From: Clostridia bacterium | GTDB taxonomy: Bacteria; Bacillota; Clostridia; Oscillospirales; Acutalibacteraceae | Assembly: GCA_017549905.1 (NCBI GenBank) | Contig: JAFYNC010000095.1 | Span: 1-6,511 of the forward strand | Reading direction: 5' to 3' | DNA: 6,511 nucleotides | Shown: positions 1-6,137 of the stretch, piece after piece | Numbering within the stretch: the first letter of the stretch is position 1 | Layout of the letters: each line of letters opens with the position of its first letter | The notes under the pieces: model-generated | Told to the model about the DNA's origin: nothing | The model's input: only the letters and a program-made list of their open reading frames with translations | The model's database searches: none | Made by a program: the position numbers and the translations under genes

Positions 1-32
1 CCATACGCGTCTGCCAGTTCCGCCACAGGTGC
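1..32 (-). tRNA. tRNA-Leu, 5' part only (cut by window edge)
   Basis: Read on the minus strand from 32 to 1, the sequence starts with a 7-nt acceptor strand GCACCTG, then TG, the D-stem GCGG, a D-loop AACTGGCAGA and CGC. This is the class II tRNA-Leu layout (the family typically reads TGGCGGAA-TGGCAGACGC). The anticodon, long variable arm and 3' end lie beyond the left edge, so the isoacceptor cannot be named. It is transcribed in the same direction as the protein genes, behind a strong promoter at 278-305 and an unusually long, repeat-bearing leader. tRNA-Ser has a different D-arm consensus and is a less likely reading. Confidence 0.85.
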
Positions 33-88
33 TTATCATTATTAAATTGTTTTGTGGCAGCCGCGTTTCGCGTGACTCTTGCGGTGCC
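11..88. repeat. Direct repeat copy A (tRNA 5' end plus leader hairpin)
   Basis: This 78-bp block matches 184-261 with one difference (T at 53 against C at 226), at an offset of 173 bp. Copy A is made of the first 22 nt of the tRNA-Leu, an AT-rich linker (33-53) and a GC-rich hairpin at 56-88. In the hairpin GGCAGCCGC (56-64) pairs with GCGGTGCC (81-88) through 8 bp and one bulged base, around a 16-nt loop that itself holds part of a CGCG-TTT-CGCG alternative stem. Copy A lies directly upstream of the real tRNA body. Its function, if any, is unknown. Confidence 0.9.
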
Positions 89-183
89 CGAAAAATTTCA
101 AGCACCTTCACTGCTCTTATTTTTCGACCGCTGCGCCTTTTGAACTCTCGCTGCTTCACCCACAGGGTGCGCTCGGCTCAAAA
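89..183. other. 95-bp spacer between the direct repeats, no gene seen
   Basis: This segment separates the two repeat copies and matches no family I recognise. It contains an 8-bp inverted repeat CGAAAAAT (89-96) / ATTTTTCG (119-126) and a compact hairpin CACCC-ACA-GGGTG (157-169). It also has a phased motif CGCTGC or CACTGC at 109, 129 and 149, exactly 20 bp apart. Open frames crossing it on the plus strand are formed by the repeats and have no recognisable product or ribosome binding site. It may be part of a structured leader RNA or a remnant of inserted DNA; neither can be shown from the sequence. Confidence 0.5.
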
Positions 184-205
184 CTGCCAGTTCCGCCACA
201 GGTGC
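184..205 (-). pseudogene. Truncated tRNA-Leu 5' fragment (duplicate)
   Basis: The 22 nt read from 205 to 184 are identical to the first 22 nt of the tRNA-Leu at 32-11, from acceptor GCACCTG to the D-loop CTGGCAG. After that the sequence changes abruptly to unrelated DNA, so there is no anticodon arm, variable arm or T-arm. It cannot form a tRNA. It lies between the promoter and the complete tRNA start, so it should be transcribed in the leader. It is part of a larger 78-bp direct repeat and is best read as the product of a partial duplication. A six-base AGGTGC at 107-102 could pair with its GCACCT end, but no other tRNA arm is recognisable between them. Confidence 0.75.
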
Positions 206-261
206 TTATCATTATTAAATTGTTTCGTGGCAGCCGCGTTTCGCGTGACTCTTGCGGTGCC
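184..261. repeat. Direct repeat copy B (broken tRNA 5' end plus leader hairpin)
   Basis: This is the second copy of the 78-bp repeat, 77 of 78 bases identical to 11-88. The hairpin arms fall at 229-237 and 254-261. On the minus strand this copy starts about 9 nt after the predicted transcription start (near 270), so the hairpin would lie almost at the 5' end of the tRNA transcript. The near identity implies a recent duplication, ongoing conversion between the copies, or an assembly artefact. The flanks beyond the repeat (262 onward and 183 downward) show no similarity to the flanks of copy A. Confidence 0.9.
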
Positions 262-277
262 AATACATTTAAAAAAT

Positions 278-305
278 ATTATACCATAATTATTACCAAA
301 GTCAA
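278..305 (-). promoter_or_regulatory. Strong sigma-A-type promoter for the tRNA-Leu leader
   Basis: On the minus strand a perfect TTGACT-type -35 box (305-300) is followed by a 16-bp spacer and a perfect TATAAT -10 box (283-278). Transcription would start near the A at 270 and run leftward through both repeat copies into the tRNA-Leu. The terminator behind mazF lies just upstream, so the tRNA appears to be its own transcription unit rather than an extension of the operon. The match to consensus is close, as expected for a stable-RNA promoter. Confidence 0.8.
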
Positions 306-350
306 GAGAGAACAAATATAAATGTTCGCCTGTTTTATGTAATTTTATTT

Positions 351-382
351 AAAAAGCAGCTGAGCTAAACTCAACTGCTTTT
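351..382 (-). terminator. Intrinsic terminator after mazF
   Basis: In the minus-strand transcript AAAAGCAGTTGAG (382-370) pairs with CTCAGCTGCTTTT (364-352) around a 5-nt loop, giving a 13-bp stem with a single G-U pair and a run of five U at 355-351. On the plus strand the same position would be a C-A mismatch, which favours use by minus-strand transcripts. It begins 5 nt after the mazF stop codon. It separates mazF from the tRNA promoter. Confidence 0.85.
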
Positions 383-386
383 GTAT

Positions 387-731
387 TTAAGACAACCCAA
401 AGCTAACGCTTAAGGCTTTATCTACCATAACCATTGAATTGCCGTCTAAACTGCCCATTCGCTCTTTAAGGCGTTGTTTATCTATTGTTCTTACCTGTTC
501 TAACAAAACAATCGAATCCTTAGCAAGTCCGCAATCATTGGCTTCTACCGAAATATGTGTAGGCAATTTTGTTTTATCGCGTTGACTTGTGATTGCCGCC
601 GCGATTACGGTGGGACTGTATTTATTACCAACATCATTTTGAATTATAAGTACAGGTCTGATACCGCCTTGCTCAGAGCCTACAACGGGACTTAAATCGG
701 CATAATATATTTCTCCGCGTTTTATATTCAT
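387..731 (-). CDS. mazF: MazF/EndoA (PemK-family) endoribonuclease toxin
   Basis: The 114-residue protein is full length for the family (B. subtilis EndoA/NdoA is about 116) and closely matches it. The N-terminal [20 protein letters not shown] is diagnostic, followed by [14 protein letters not shown], and [13 protein letters not shown] near residue 77. The residues known to be catalytic in B. subtilis MazF, Arg25 and Thr48, are both present at the same positions. The family cuts single-stranded mRNA at short motifs in the cytoplasm and is normally held inactive by an antitoxin. No MazE/EndoAI-like antitoxin gene lies directly upstream: the preceding gene is a radical SAM enzyme 121 bp away. 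The start is set by ATG at 731, preceded by a purine-rich GAAAGAG. A terminator follows at once. Identification is confident; the specificity of the cut site is not visible. Confidence 0.95.
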   Translation of the reverse strand: MNIKRGEIYYADLSPVVGSEQGGIRPVLIIQNDVGNKYSPTVIAAAITSQRDKTKLPTHISVEANDCGLAKDSIVLLEQVRTIDKQRLKERMGSLDGNSMVMVDKALSVSFGLS

Positions 732-763
732 TACTCTTTCACACTCTCGTAAAATTTGTTCTG

Positions 764-769
764 ATTATA
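764..769 (-). promoter_or_regulatory. mazF: Possible -10 box for mazF
   Basis: A perfect TATAAT is read on the minus strand from 769 to 764, which would start transcription near 757 and give a leader of about 25 nt before the mazF ATG. No good -35 hexamer stands at the right distance; the best candidates 15-17 bp upstream are AT-rich and weak. The 121-bp gap and the separate terminator make an independent mazF promoter plausible, but read-through from the radical SAM gene is equally possible. Confidence 0.35.
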
Positions 770-806
770 TTCTTGCCGCACAATATAGAATTTAATCATG
801 AAATTT

Positions 807-835
807 TCTTTTCTTTATATAATATGAAGAAAAGA
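807..835. repeat. AT-rich 9-bp inverted repeat between radical SAM gene and mazF
   Basis: TCTTTTCTT (807-815) and AAGAAAAGA (827-835) are perfect inverted repeats around an 11-nt AT-rich centre, in the 121-bp gap downstream of the radical SAM stop and upstream of mazF. Neither strand shows a U-run after the stem, so it is a poor intrinsic terminator. It could be an operator for mazF or a weak RNA hairpin. In such AT-rich DNA it could also be chance. Confidence 0.3.
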
Positions 836-852
836 CAAGAGTTGTGAAACAG

Positions 853-1713
853 TTAAAAGCTTGGTATATATTTTGTATCTGCGCTTCTATGTTCTTGGGT
901 ATAAACATTTCTAAAATCGAAACTGCTTATATAATCTACAACCTTTTGGTATTCGCGTTTTGTAACCTTTCGGTTAATAATAGGCATTTCAAGTGCTTCA
1001 CCAAAAGGCACATACTGACTCATAATGCTAAAAAATGCATTTTTCGCATTTTCTCTTACATAATCGAAAACTGCCATTGCCTCGCGTGTACCTTGCGGCA
1101 ATAAAAGATGCCTTATTATTACACCCTTTTGCATAATACCGTTTTCTATTATACAGCAAGGTTGTTGGCGCAAAGCCTCAGCAATAGCCTGTTTTGCGAA
1201 GATAGGATAATTAGAAGCGTTAGAATATTTATCTGCTCTGTCTTCCGATATATATTTAAAATCAAGCAAAAAAATATCTATATATCCCTCTAAAAGCTTT
1301 AATGCCGATGGTAAATCATAACCGCTTGAATTATAAACTATAGGTATGCTCGGTTTATAAATATCAAGTGCCTTTTTAATAGCCATAATATAATGACTCG
1401 GAGTTACAATATTAATATTGTGAGCACCCTTTTGCTCTAATTCCTTGAAAATTTCTGCTAATCTTTCATAACTCACAGTATTACCCAATTCATTATGCGA
1501 AACATCATAATTCTGGCAATACACGCAAGAAAGCGAACAACCGCTAAAAAACACTGTGCCAGAGCCGTTTTTACCGCTTATACACGGCTCTTCCCAAAAA
1601 TGCAAATCAGCCCTTGCCACACGAGGTAGCAAAGGCATTTTACAGTATCCGTTTAAATTTTCATTCTCGGTTCTCAGCGACCGACACTGCCTTGGGCACA
1701 GATTGCATATCAT
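853..1713 (-). CDS. Radical SAM protein, PflA/PflX-like (COG1313-type)
   Basis: The protein has 286 residues from the chosen ATG at 1713. The N-terminus carries extra cysteines (C3, C6, C10, C24) in a MICNLCPRQC motif, then RVARADLHFWEEPCISG and the radical SAM cluster FFSGCSLSCVYCQN (C59, C63, C66; CX3CX2C), which binds a [4Fe-4S] cluster and S-adenosylmethionine. The C-terminal SQYVPFGEALE-PIINRKVTKREY is typical of this family, annotated as putative pyruvate formate-lyase activating enzyme or PflX. Its true substrate is not known, and no glycyl-radical enzyme gene is in view. A longer reading from GTG at 1743 would add ten residues unlike the family. ATG at 1713 has a purine-rich AAAGAAG seven bases upstream and gives the expected N-terminus. 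Even so, the start lies 53 bp inside the preceding exonuclease gene, which suggests translational coupling. Confidence 0.85.
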   Translation of the reverse strand: MICNLCPRQCRSLRTENENLNGYCKMPLLPRVARADLHFWEEPCISGKNGSGTVFFSGCSLSCVYCQNYDVSHNELGNTVSYERLAEIFKELEQKGAHNINIVTPSHYIMAIKKALDIYKPSIPIVYNSSGYDLPSALKLLEGYIDIFLLDFKYISEDRADKYSNASNYPIFAKQAIAEALRQQPCCIIENGIMQKGVIIRHLLLPQGTREAMAVFDYVRENAKNAFFSIMSQYVPFGEALEMPIINRKVTKREYQKVVDYISSFDFRNVYTQEHRSADTKYIPSF

Positions 1714-2578
1714 TATTTTTCTTCTTTCGGGATTTATATTCACAAACCTTATGTTTTACCTGTAAATCATCATAAGTCTTTTTAAATGCTACTCTGCCAT
1801 TAAATTTAAAATCACACACAGTGCATTTAAAATCTGCAACAAACCAACGGTTGCGATACTTAAACGGACGCATACGCTCGGTTTTGCTACCGCATTTAGG
1901 ACAGGTGAATTTAAGCTCGTTTCGGTTGATATTGCTATCATTAATATCAGATATAGGATATGCTTTAAACCTTAATCTATCGTAAAAATCAGGCAAGGTG
2001 GTATCCTTTACCATAGAATCAAACTTTTGTTTTTCATAACAGGCTTTAAGCATAAGTGCGCAAGCCTTGCAATCATCAAGCGCGGTGTGCAAATCAAAAT
2101 TATCAGTACTAATATCTAAAAGCTCTGCCGCGCCCTCTAATGAGATTTGATTTTTATTCTCATATCCGTTTTCGCGAAGCTTACCCTGAACTAACTTTTG
2201 AAGGTCTAAATAACCCTTTATTAAAAACTTAGGGCCTTTCTTTAAAAATAGGTCTTGGTTTTCAATTATTGTGTAAAGGTCAGAATTGCTCCAGGTCATT
2301 GTAACCTCGGCATTTTTGCAAAATTCATTATATCTTTCAACTGCTTCTACAAACGGTATTCCCGCGCGCATTTTTTCGCTTGTAATACCCGTAAGCTTTG
2401 CAAATCTACCCGACACTTTAGTAGTTATTTGTGAGCATATTGTTTCGCTAAATGTATCAATAACGTCAAGATTTTCATTAAGCTTTACTGCGCCAATCTG
2501 CAAAATATGGTTGACAAACCTTTTTTCAGGCTTGTAGAAAATACTGTCCCACTCTAAATCAAGAATAATATATTCCAT
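1661..2578 (-). CDS. DEDDh 3'-5' exonuclease with C-terminal zinc ribbon
   Basis: The protein has 305 residues. Positions 1-185 form an RNase T/DnaQ-type exonuclease domain. ExoI is ILDLEWD with D7 and E9; ExoII is WSNSDLYTI with D100; ExoIII is the H164-x4-D169 motif in HTALDDCKA. These complete the two-metal DEDDh active site. It fits the KapD/exonuclease branch that degrades single-stranded nucleic acid. Residues 226-255 add a zinc ribbon (CPKC at 226-229, CTVC at 252-255), followed by a lysine-rich tail, both suggesting nucleic-acid binding. Whether DNA or RNA is cut is not visible. The ATG overlaps the typA stop by one base (TAATG), pointing to coupled translation. Its last 53 bp overlap the radical SAM gene. 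The DnaQ proofreading subunit is an unlikely alternative because no polymerase context or clamp motif is seen. Confidence 0.88.
   Translation of the reverse strand: MEYIILDLEWDSIFYKPEKRFVNHILQIGAVKLNENLDVIDTFSETICSQITTKVSGRFAKLTGITSEKMRAGIPFVEAVERYNEFCKNAEVTMTWSNSDLYTIIENQDLFLKKGPKFLIKGYLDLQKLVQGKLRENGYENKNQISLEGAAELLDISTDNFDLHTALDDCKACALMLKACYEKQKFDSMVKDTTLPDFYDRLRFKAYPISDINDSNINRNELKFTCPKCGSKTERMRPFKYRNRWFVADFKCTVCDFKFNGRVAFKKTYDDLQVKHKVCEYKSRKKKNNDMQSVPKAVSVAENRE
1721..1728 (-). promoter_or_regulatory. Ribosome binding site choosing the 1713 start of the radical SAM gene
   Basis: On the minus strand GAAAGAAG (1728-1721) stands seven bases before ATG at 1713-1711, inside the end of the exonuclease gene. 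It is a moderate Shine-Dalgarno match. Together with the family-like N-terminus (MICNLCPRQC) it supports this start over GTG at 1743. Confidence 0.5.
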
Positions 2579-4401
2579 TATTTCTTTCTCGACTCCGCTT
2601 TCATTCTTTCTTCCTTATTAAGTATCTTTTTGCGAAGTCTGATATTATTGGGCGTAATTTCAACAAGCTCATCGCTCTTAATAAACTCGAGTGACTGCTC
2701 AAGACTAAGCTTAGAGGGAGGCACTAAGCGCAACGCATCATCCGAGCCTGATGCTCTTGTATTGGTCATCTGTTTTTTCTTGCAAACATTGCAAACAATA
2801 TCATCATTTTTCGGATTTTCACCCACAATCATACCCTCGTAAACGGGAGTTCCGGGACCTATAAATAAACGGCCTCTGCTTTGAGTGTTAAAAAGACCAT
2901 AGCCCGTAGCTTCGCCCTGCTCGTGTACAATAATTGAGCCTGTTGAACGTTGGTCAATGTCACCCTTATATTCCTCATAACCATTAAACACGTGGTTCAT
3001 AATACCGTTACCGTTTGTATCTGTCATAAACTGTGAACGGTAGCCAAGAAGACCACGGGCAGGAATTAAAAATTCAAGATGTGATGTGCCGCCATCTCTT
3101 GTACCCATATTTTTGATTTCTGCTTTGCGGTTACCAAGTCTTTCCATAACCGCGCCAACATATTCCTCAGGTACCTCTATCATAAGAAGTTCAATAGGCT
3201 CTAACAGATTACCGTTTTCATCTCTTTTATAGATAACCTCGGGCGGTGACACCTGAAATTCATAACCCTGACGGCGCATAGTTTCAATAAGAATTGATAA
3301 ATGAAGTTCTCCTCTTCCCGACACCTTGAATGTATCAGCAGAATCAGTTTCTTCAACTCTAAGGCTAACATTAGTCATAACCTCTTTAAATAAGCGGTCA
3401 CGAAGATTACGAGAGGTTACGAATTTACCATCCTTACCCGCAAACGGAGAGTTATTAACCATAAAGTTCATAGAAAGTGTAGGCTCATCTATTTTTACAA
3501 ATGGCAACGGCTCGATATTATCAACAGCGCATGCGGTTTCACCTATTTCAAGTTCGCTAATACCAGAAACCTGAATTATATCGCCCACAGTTGCTGTTTC
3601 GGCCTCTACCCTCTTAAGTCCCCTATACATAAACAACTTTGCAATTTTCACATTAGAGGAAGTACCGTCTTTATGGCAGAGAGCTACAGTTTGTCCAACC
3701 TTTACACTGCCGCGGATTACTCTTCCAACACCAATTCTGCCAAGGTAATCGTCATACTCAATATTAGTGAAAAGAATTTGTAAAGGACCTTCAGTATCGC
3801 CCTCGGGCGCATCTATTTCCTTTATAATTGCATCAAACAACGGCTTCATATCCTCACCCGCAACATCGGGAGAATAGGTTGCATATCCATCCCTGCCACT
3901 TGCAAAGATAACAGGAAATTCAATTTGGTCTTCGTCTGCGCCAAGCTCAATAAACAAATCTAAAACCTCGTCTACCACCTCGTGAGGTCTTGCCATAGGT
4001 CTATCAATTTTATTTACAACAACAACTGCTTTTTTACCAAGGGCTAAAGCCTTTTTTAGCACAAATCGAGTCTGAGGCATACAACCCTCAAATGCATCAA
4101 CAAGCAATAAAACACCGTCAACCATTTGAAGAATTCGCTCAACCTCACCACCGAAATCGGCATGTCCCGGTGTATCAACAATATTAATTTTAATATCGCC
4201 ATACATAACACTTGTATTTTTAGAAAGAATTGTAATTCCTCTTTCTCTTTCAAGGTCGTTAGAGTCCATTACTCTTTCGTCTACATTTTCATTAGCTCTA
4301 AAAGTTCCGCTTTGTTTTAAAAGCTGGTCAACTAATGTAGTTTTTCCATGGTCAACGTGAGCAATAATTGCAATATTTCTTAAATTTTCTATTTTTCCCA
4401 T
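2578..4401 (-). CDS. typA: Translational GTPase TypA/BipA
   Basis: The protein has 607 residues from the chosen ATG, normal for the family. The GTPase motifs are all present: G1 AHVDHGKTT (14-22), G2 RGIT (54-57), G3 DTPGH (76-80) and G4 NKID (130-133). Domain 2 and the EF-G-like domains III and V follow ([18 protein letters not shown] is the family signature). The TypA-specific C-terminal domain includes [18 protein letters not shown] and [18 protein letters not shown]. TypA binds the ribosome at the EF-G site and supports 50S assembly and growth under stress or cold. An upstream ATG at 4434 would add 11 residues and run into mreB; ATG at 4401 has a strong ribosome binding site and the standard N-terminus [19 protein letters not shown]. 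It starts 19 bp after the mreB stop and its own stop overlaps the exonuclease ATG. Confidence 0.97.
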   Translation of the reverse strand: MGKIENLRNIAIIAHVDHGKTTLVDQLLKQSGTFRANENVDERVMDSNDLERERGITILSKNTSVMYGDIKINIVDTPGHADFGGEVERILQMVDGVLLLVDAFEGCMPQTRFVLKKALALGKKAVVVVNKIDRPMARPHEVVDEVLDLFIELGADEDQIEFPVIFASGRDGYATYSPDVAGEDMKPLFDAIIKEIDAPEGDTEGPLQILFTNIEYDDYLGRIGVGRVIRGSVKVGQTVALCHKDGTSSNVKIAKLFMYRGLKRVEAETATVGDIIQVSGISELEIGETACAVDNIEPLPFVKIDEPTLSMNFMVNNSPFAGKDGKFVTSRNLRDRLFKEVMTNVSLRVEETDSADTFKVSGRGELHLSILIETMRRQGYEFQVSPPEVIYKRDENGNLLEPIELLMIEVPEEYVGAVMERLGNRKAEIKNMGTRDGGTSHLEFLIPARGLLGYRSQFMTDTNGNGIMNHVFNGYEEYKGDIDQRSTGSIIVHEQGEATGYGLFNTQSRGRLFIGPGTPVYEGMIVGENPKNDDIVCNVCKKKQMTNTRASGSDDALRLVPPSKLSLEQSLEFIKSDELVEITPNNIRLRKKILNKEERMKAESRKK

Positions 4402-4408
4402 ATAAAAA

Positions 4409-4416
4409 CTTCCCTT
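4409..4416 (-). promoter_or_regulatory. typA: Ribosome binding site of typA
   Basis: AAGGGAAG on the minus strand (4416-4409) stands seven bases before ATG at 4401-4399. It lies between the mreB stop and typA, decides the start at 4401, and rules out the in-frame ATG at 4434, which lies inside mreB. Confidence 0.7.
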
Positions 4417-4420
4417 AAAA

Positions 4421-5443
4421 TTATTCCACAACAAGCTCTTTTATAGAGCGAAGCTGATAATCAACATTTTTTAGTAATTCAGGTTTTTTAAGCGCCACAG
4501 CCGCTCCCTTTACAACGCTATATGCAGGGTCAGGCAATTTATGAACGGGTATTTGCAAATAATCGGATATTTTTTTATCCATTCCGTAAAGCATAGAGCC
4601 ACCGCCCGCAAGATATAGTCCGTCCTCTATAATATCTGCTACAAGGTCGGGATCAGTGTTTTGCAATACTTTTCGAATAGCATCGCAAATAGAATCTACC
4701 GCATCTATAATTGCCTCATAAACCTCACCGGTTGTTATTTCAAAACTTTCGGGAAGTCCTGTAAACACATTTCTTCCCTTAGCTACCATAGCAATTTCCA
4801 AATCTCTTTCAACTGCAGAGCCAACCTTAATTTTTATAGCCTCGGCAGTTAAAGGACCTATTTCAATGTTATATTCTTTTCTGATGTATTTAGTAATATT
4901 TGCATCAAAATCAAGCGAAGCGGTTTTAAAGGACTCACAAGCCGCAATACCACCTAAAGAAATAACTGCAATATCGGTAGTTCCTGCGCCTATATCTACT
5001 ATAAGTGTTCCGTGAGGAGTTTCAAAATCAAGACCTAAACCAAAGGCAATAGCCAAAGGACTTTCTATTACCGAAATATTTCTGCCACCCGCAGATTCAA
5101 CCGCATTTGCGAGTGAGTGGTGCTGAAGTTCGGTAAGCCCCGGTGGCAGCGTTGCCATTATACGAGGTCTTAAAATCTTATTTCCAAAAGCCTGTTCCAT
5201 ATAATTTTTTATCATATTCTCTGCTATATCATAATCAGCAATTACACCGCGTTCTATTGGTGATATACAGCAAAGACTGTCAGGCGTACGCCCCAATGTC
5301 TGTTTTGCCTTTTCCCCAAAATATATTGGCTCGTATGTTTCGCTGTCAACAGTTACAATATTAGGTAATTCAAGCACAACCTTTGAACTTGAAAATATTA
5401 CCGTTTTTGATGTTCCTAAATCAATTCCTATTTCTGTTGCCAT
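4421..5443 (-). CDS. mreB: MreB-family bacterial actin (rod-shape determination)
   Basis: This 340-residue actin-fold ATPase has phosphate loop 1 GIDLGTSKT (6-14), LGRTPDSL and GVIADYDIAENM (50-77), and TLPPGLTELQ (98-107). The conserved glutamate is in IESPLAIAFG (E127). Phosphate loop 2 is VDIGAGTTDIAVISLGG (149-165), followed by LTAEAIKIKVGSA (198-210), and the adenosine motif is GLYLAGGGSMLYGMDKKI (275-292). MreB filaments run under the membrane and guide peptidoglycan synthesis. Compared with textbook MreB it is somewhat divergent: TTDIAV replaces TTEVAV, the N-terminus lacks an obvious membrane helix, and about 20 residues extend the C-terminus. mreC and mreD are not adjacent. It may therefore be a paralogue (Mbl/MreBH-like) rather than the main MreB. 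The ATG lies 23 bp inside comF behind a good ribosome binding site. Confidence 0.88.
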   Translation of the reverse strand: MATEIGIDLGTSKTVIFSSSKVVLELPNIVTVDSETYEPIYFGEKAKQTLGRTPDSLCCISPIERGVIADYDIAENMIKNYMEQAFGNKILRPRIMATLPPGLTELQHHSLANAVESAGGRNISVIESPLAIAFGLGLDFETPHGTLIVDIGAGTTDIAVISLGGIAACESFKTASLDFDANITKYIRKEYNIEIGPLTAEAIKIKVGSAVERDLEIAMVAKGRNVFTGLPESFEITTGEVYEAIIDAVDSICDAIRKVLQNTDPDLVADIIEDGLYLAGGGSMLYGMDKKISDYLQIPVHKLPDPAYSVVKGAAVALKKPELLKNVDYQLRSIKELVVE

Positions 5444-6137
5444 CTTTTTTTCCTTTCTTCCGAGTTATTAATCCTGTAACACAATAAACCTTATCGGCGC
5501 CGCTTGACAATAGCACCTTTGCACACTCGCTTAAAGTGGCGCCTGTTGTCTTTATATCATCCACTAAAAGCACAGTTTGTCCATTCAAACGGGCGTTAGT
5601 ATCAAACACATCTTTAACATTTACCTTGCGCTCTTTTAACGATAATTTATGTTGAGAACGCTTTTTATTTTTGCAGTAAAGCAAATTCTTATAAAAAGGC
5701 AAATTTAAAATTTCTGCTATCTGCTCCCCTAAAAGTGCGCTTTGGTTATATCCACGTTTGTTTTGGGCAAAATAAGTCATTGGAACACAGCAAACCATAT
5801 CAAAATTAATATCACTGTAATACTGTTTAACGGCAAGTGCCATTCTTTCAGCAAAAAATTTAACTGCGCCCAAATTACCTCTGAATTTAAAGGAATACAT
5901 AGCATCCTTTGCCGAAGTATCCTTATAAAAAGGTGCAACCACACCGTCAAAACTATAAACATCATATTTGCACATACAGTTCTTTTTAGGTAAACCGCAT
6001 TTTAGGCAAAGTTTGTCCCTTGCGCACTGCTCAAGCATACAATAGCAATAATCACACAAAAATTCATTTTGGTCTATTATTTCTCCGCAAGAAACACAAG
6101 TATTAGGAAAAAATGCAGAAATCAAAGACTTGAACAT
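5421..6137 (-). CDS. comF: ComF-family protein (double zinc ribbon, phosphoribosyltransferase fold)
   Basis: The protein has 238 residues. The N-terminus holds two cysteine pairs of a first zinc ribbon (CVSC at 14-17, CDYC at 28-31) and a second set (CLKC at 44-47, CMC at 54-56). It continues as a type I phosphoribosyltransferase-like domain with CCVPMTYF-QNKRGYNQ (116-131), KKRSQHKLSLKER (158-170) and the PRPP loop VLLVDDIKTTGATL (189-202). ComF proteins act in DNA uptake for natural transformation, where they work with the ComFA helicase and DprA; in many non-competent clostridia the role is untested. The ATG overlaps the recD2 stop by one base (TAATG), with an AAAGGG-like ribosome binding site inside recD2. 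The end overlaps mreB by 23 bp. The helicase-ComF neighbourhood fits a single-stranded DNA processing role. Confidence 0.93.
   Translation of the reverse strand: MFKSLISAFFPNTCVSCGEIIDQNEFLCDYCYCMLEQCARDKLCLKCGLPKKNCMCKYDVYSFDGVVAPFYKDTSAKDAMYSFKFRGNLGAVKFFAERMALAVKQYYSDINFDMVCCVPMTYFAQNKRGYNQSALLGEQIAEILNLPFYKNLLYCKNKKRSQHKLSLKERKVNVKDVFDTNARLNGQTVLLVDDIKTTGATLSECAKVLLSSGADKVYCVTGLITRKKGKKDGNRNRN
5451..5458 (-). promoter_or_regulatory. mreB: Ribosome binding site of mreB
   Basis: AGAAAGGA on the minus strand (5458-5451) stands seven bases before ATG at 5443-5441 and lies within the end of comF. It fixes the start of the actin gene and implies that comF and mreB are translated from one message. 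Confidence 0.65.

Noticed and set aside
102..205. A degraded but near-complete tRNA-Leu between 205 and 102
   Set aside because: Only the 22-nt 5' piece and a six-base acceptor match at 107-102 are present; no anticodon, variable or T-arm stems can be traced.
11..261. CRISPR-like array from the repeated units
   Set aside because: There are only two copies of 78 bp, including tRNA sequence, with one 95-bp spacer and no cas genes.
33..270. T-box riboswitch upstream of the tRNA
   Set aside because: GGTG and ACCGC pieces occur in the leader, but no full T-box sequence or specifier stem is seen, and T-boxes precede aminoacyl-tRNA synthetase or amino-acid genes rather than tRNA genes.
29..321. 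Two overlapping plus-strand open frames with a shared stretch of residues
   Set aside because: The shared residues come from translating the two 78-bp direct repeats. There is no ribosome binding site or known family, and they run opposite to the tRNA and its promoter.
807..835. Intrinsic terminator of the radical SAM gene
   Set aside because: The inverted repeat is almost entirely A/T pairs and has no U-run after it on either strand.
1714..1743. Longer radical SAM gene starting at GTG 1743
   Set aside because: It adds ten residues not expected in the family and deepens the overlap with the exonuclease; ATG 1713 has better spacing to a purine-rich site.
4402..4434. Longer typA starting at ATG 4434
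   Set aside because: It overlaps the end of mreB, and the strong ribosome binding site at 4409-4416 serves ATG 4401, which gives the standard TypA N-terminus.
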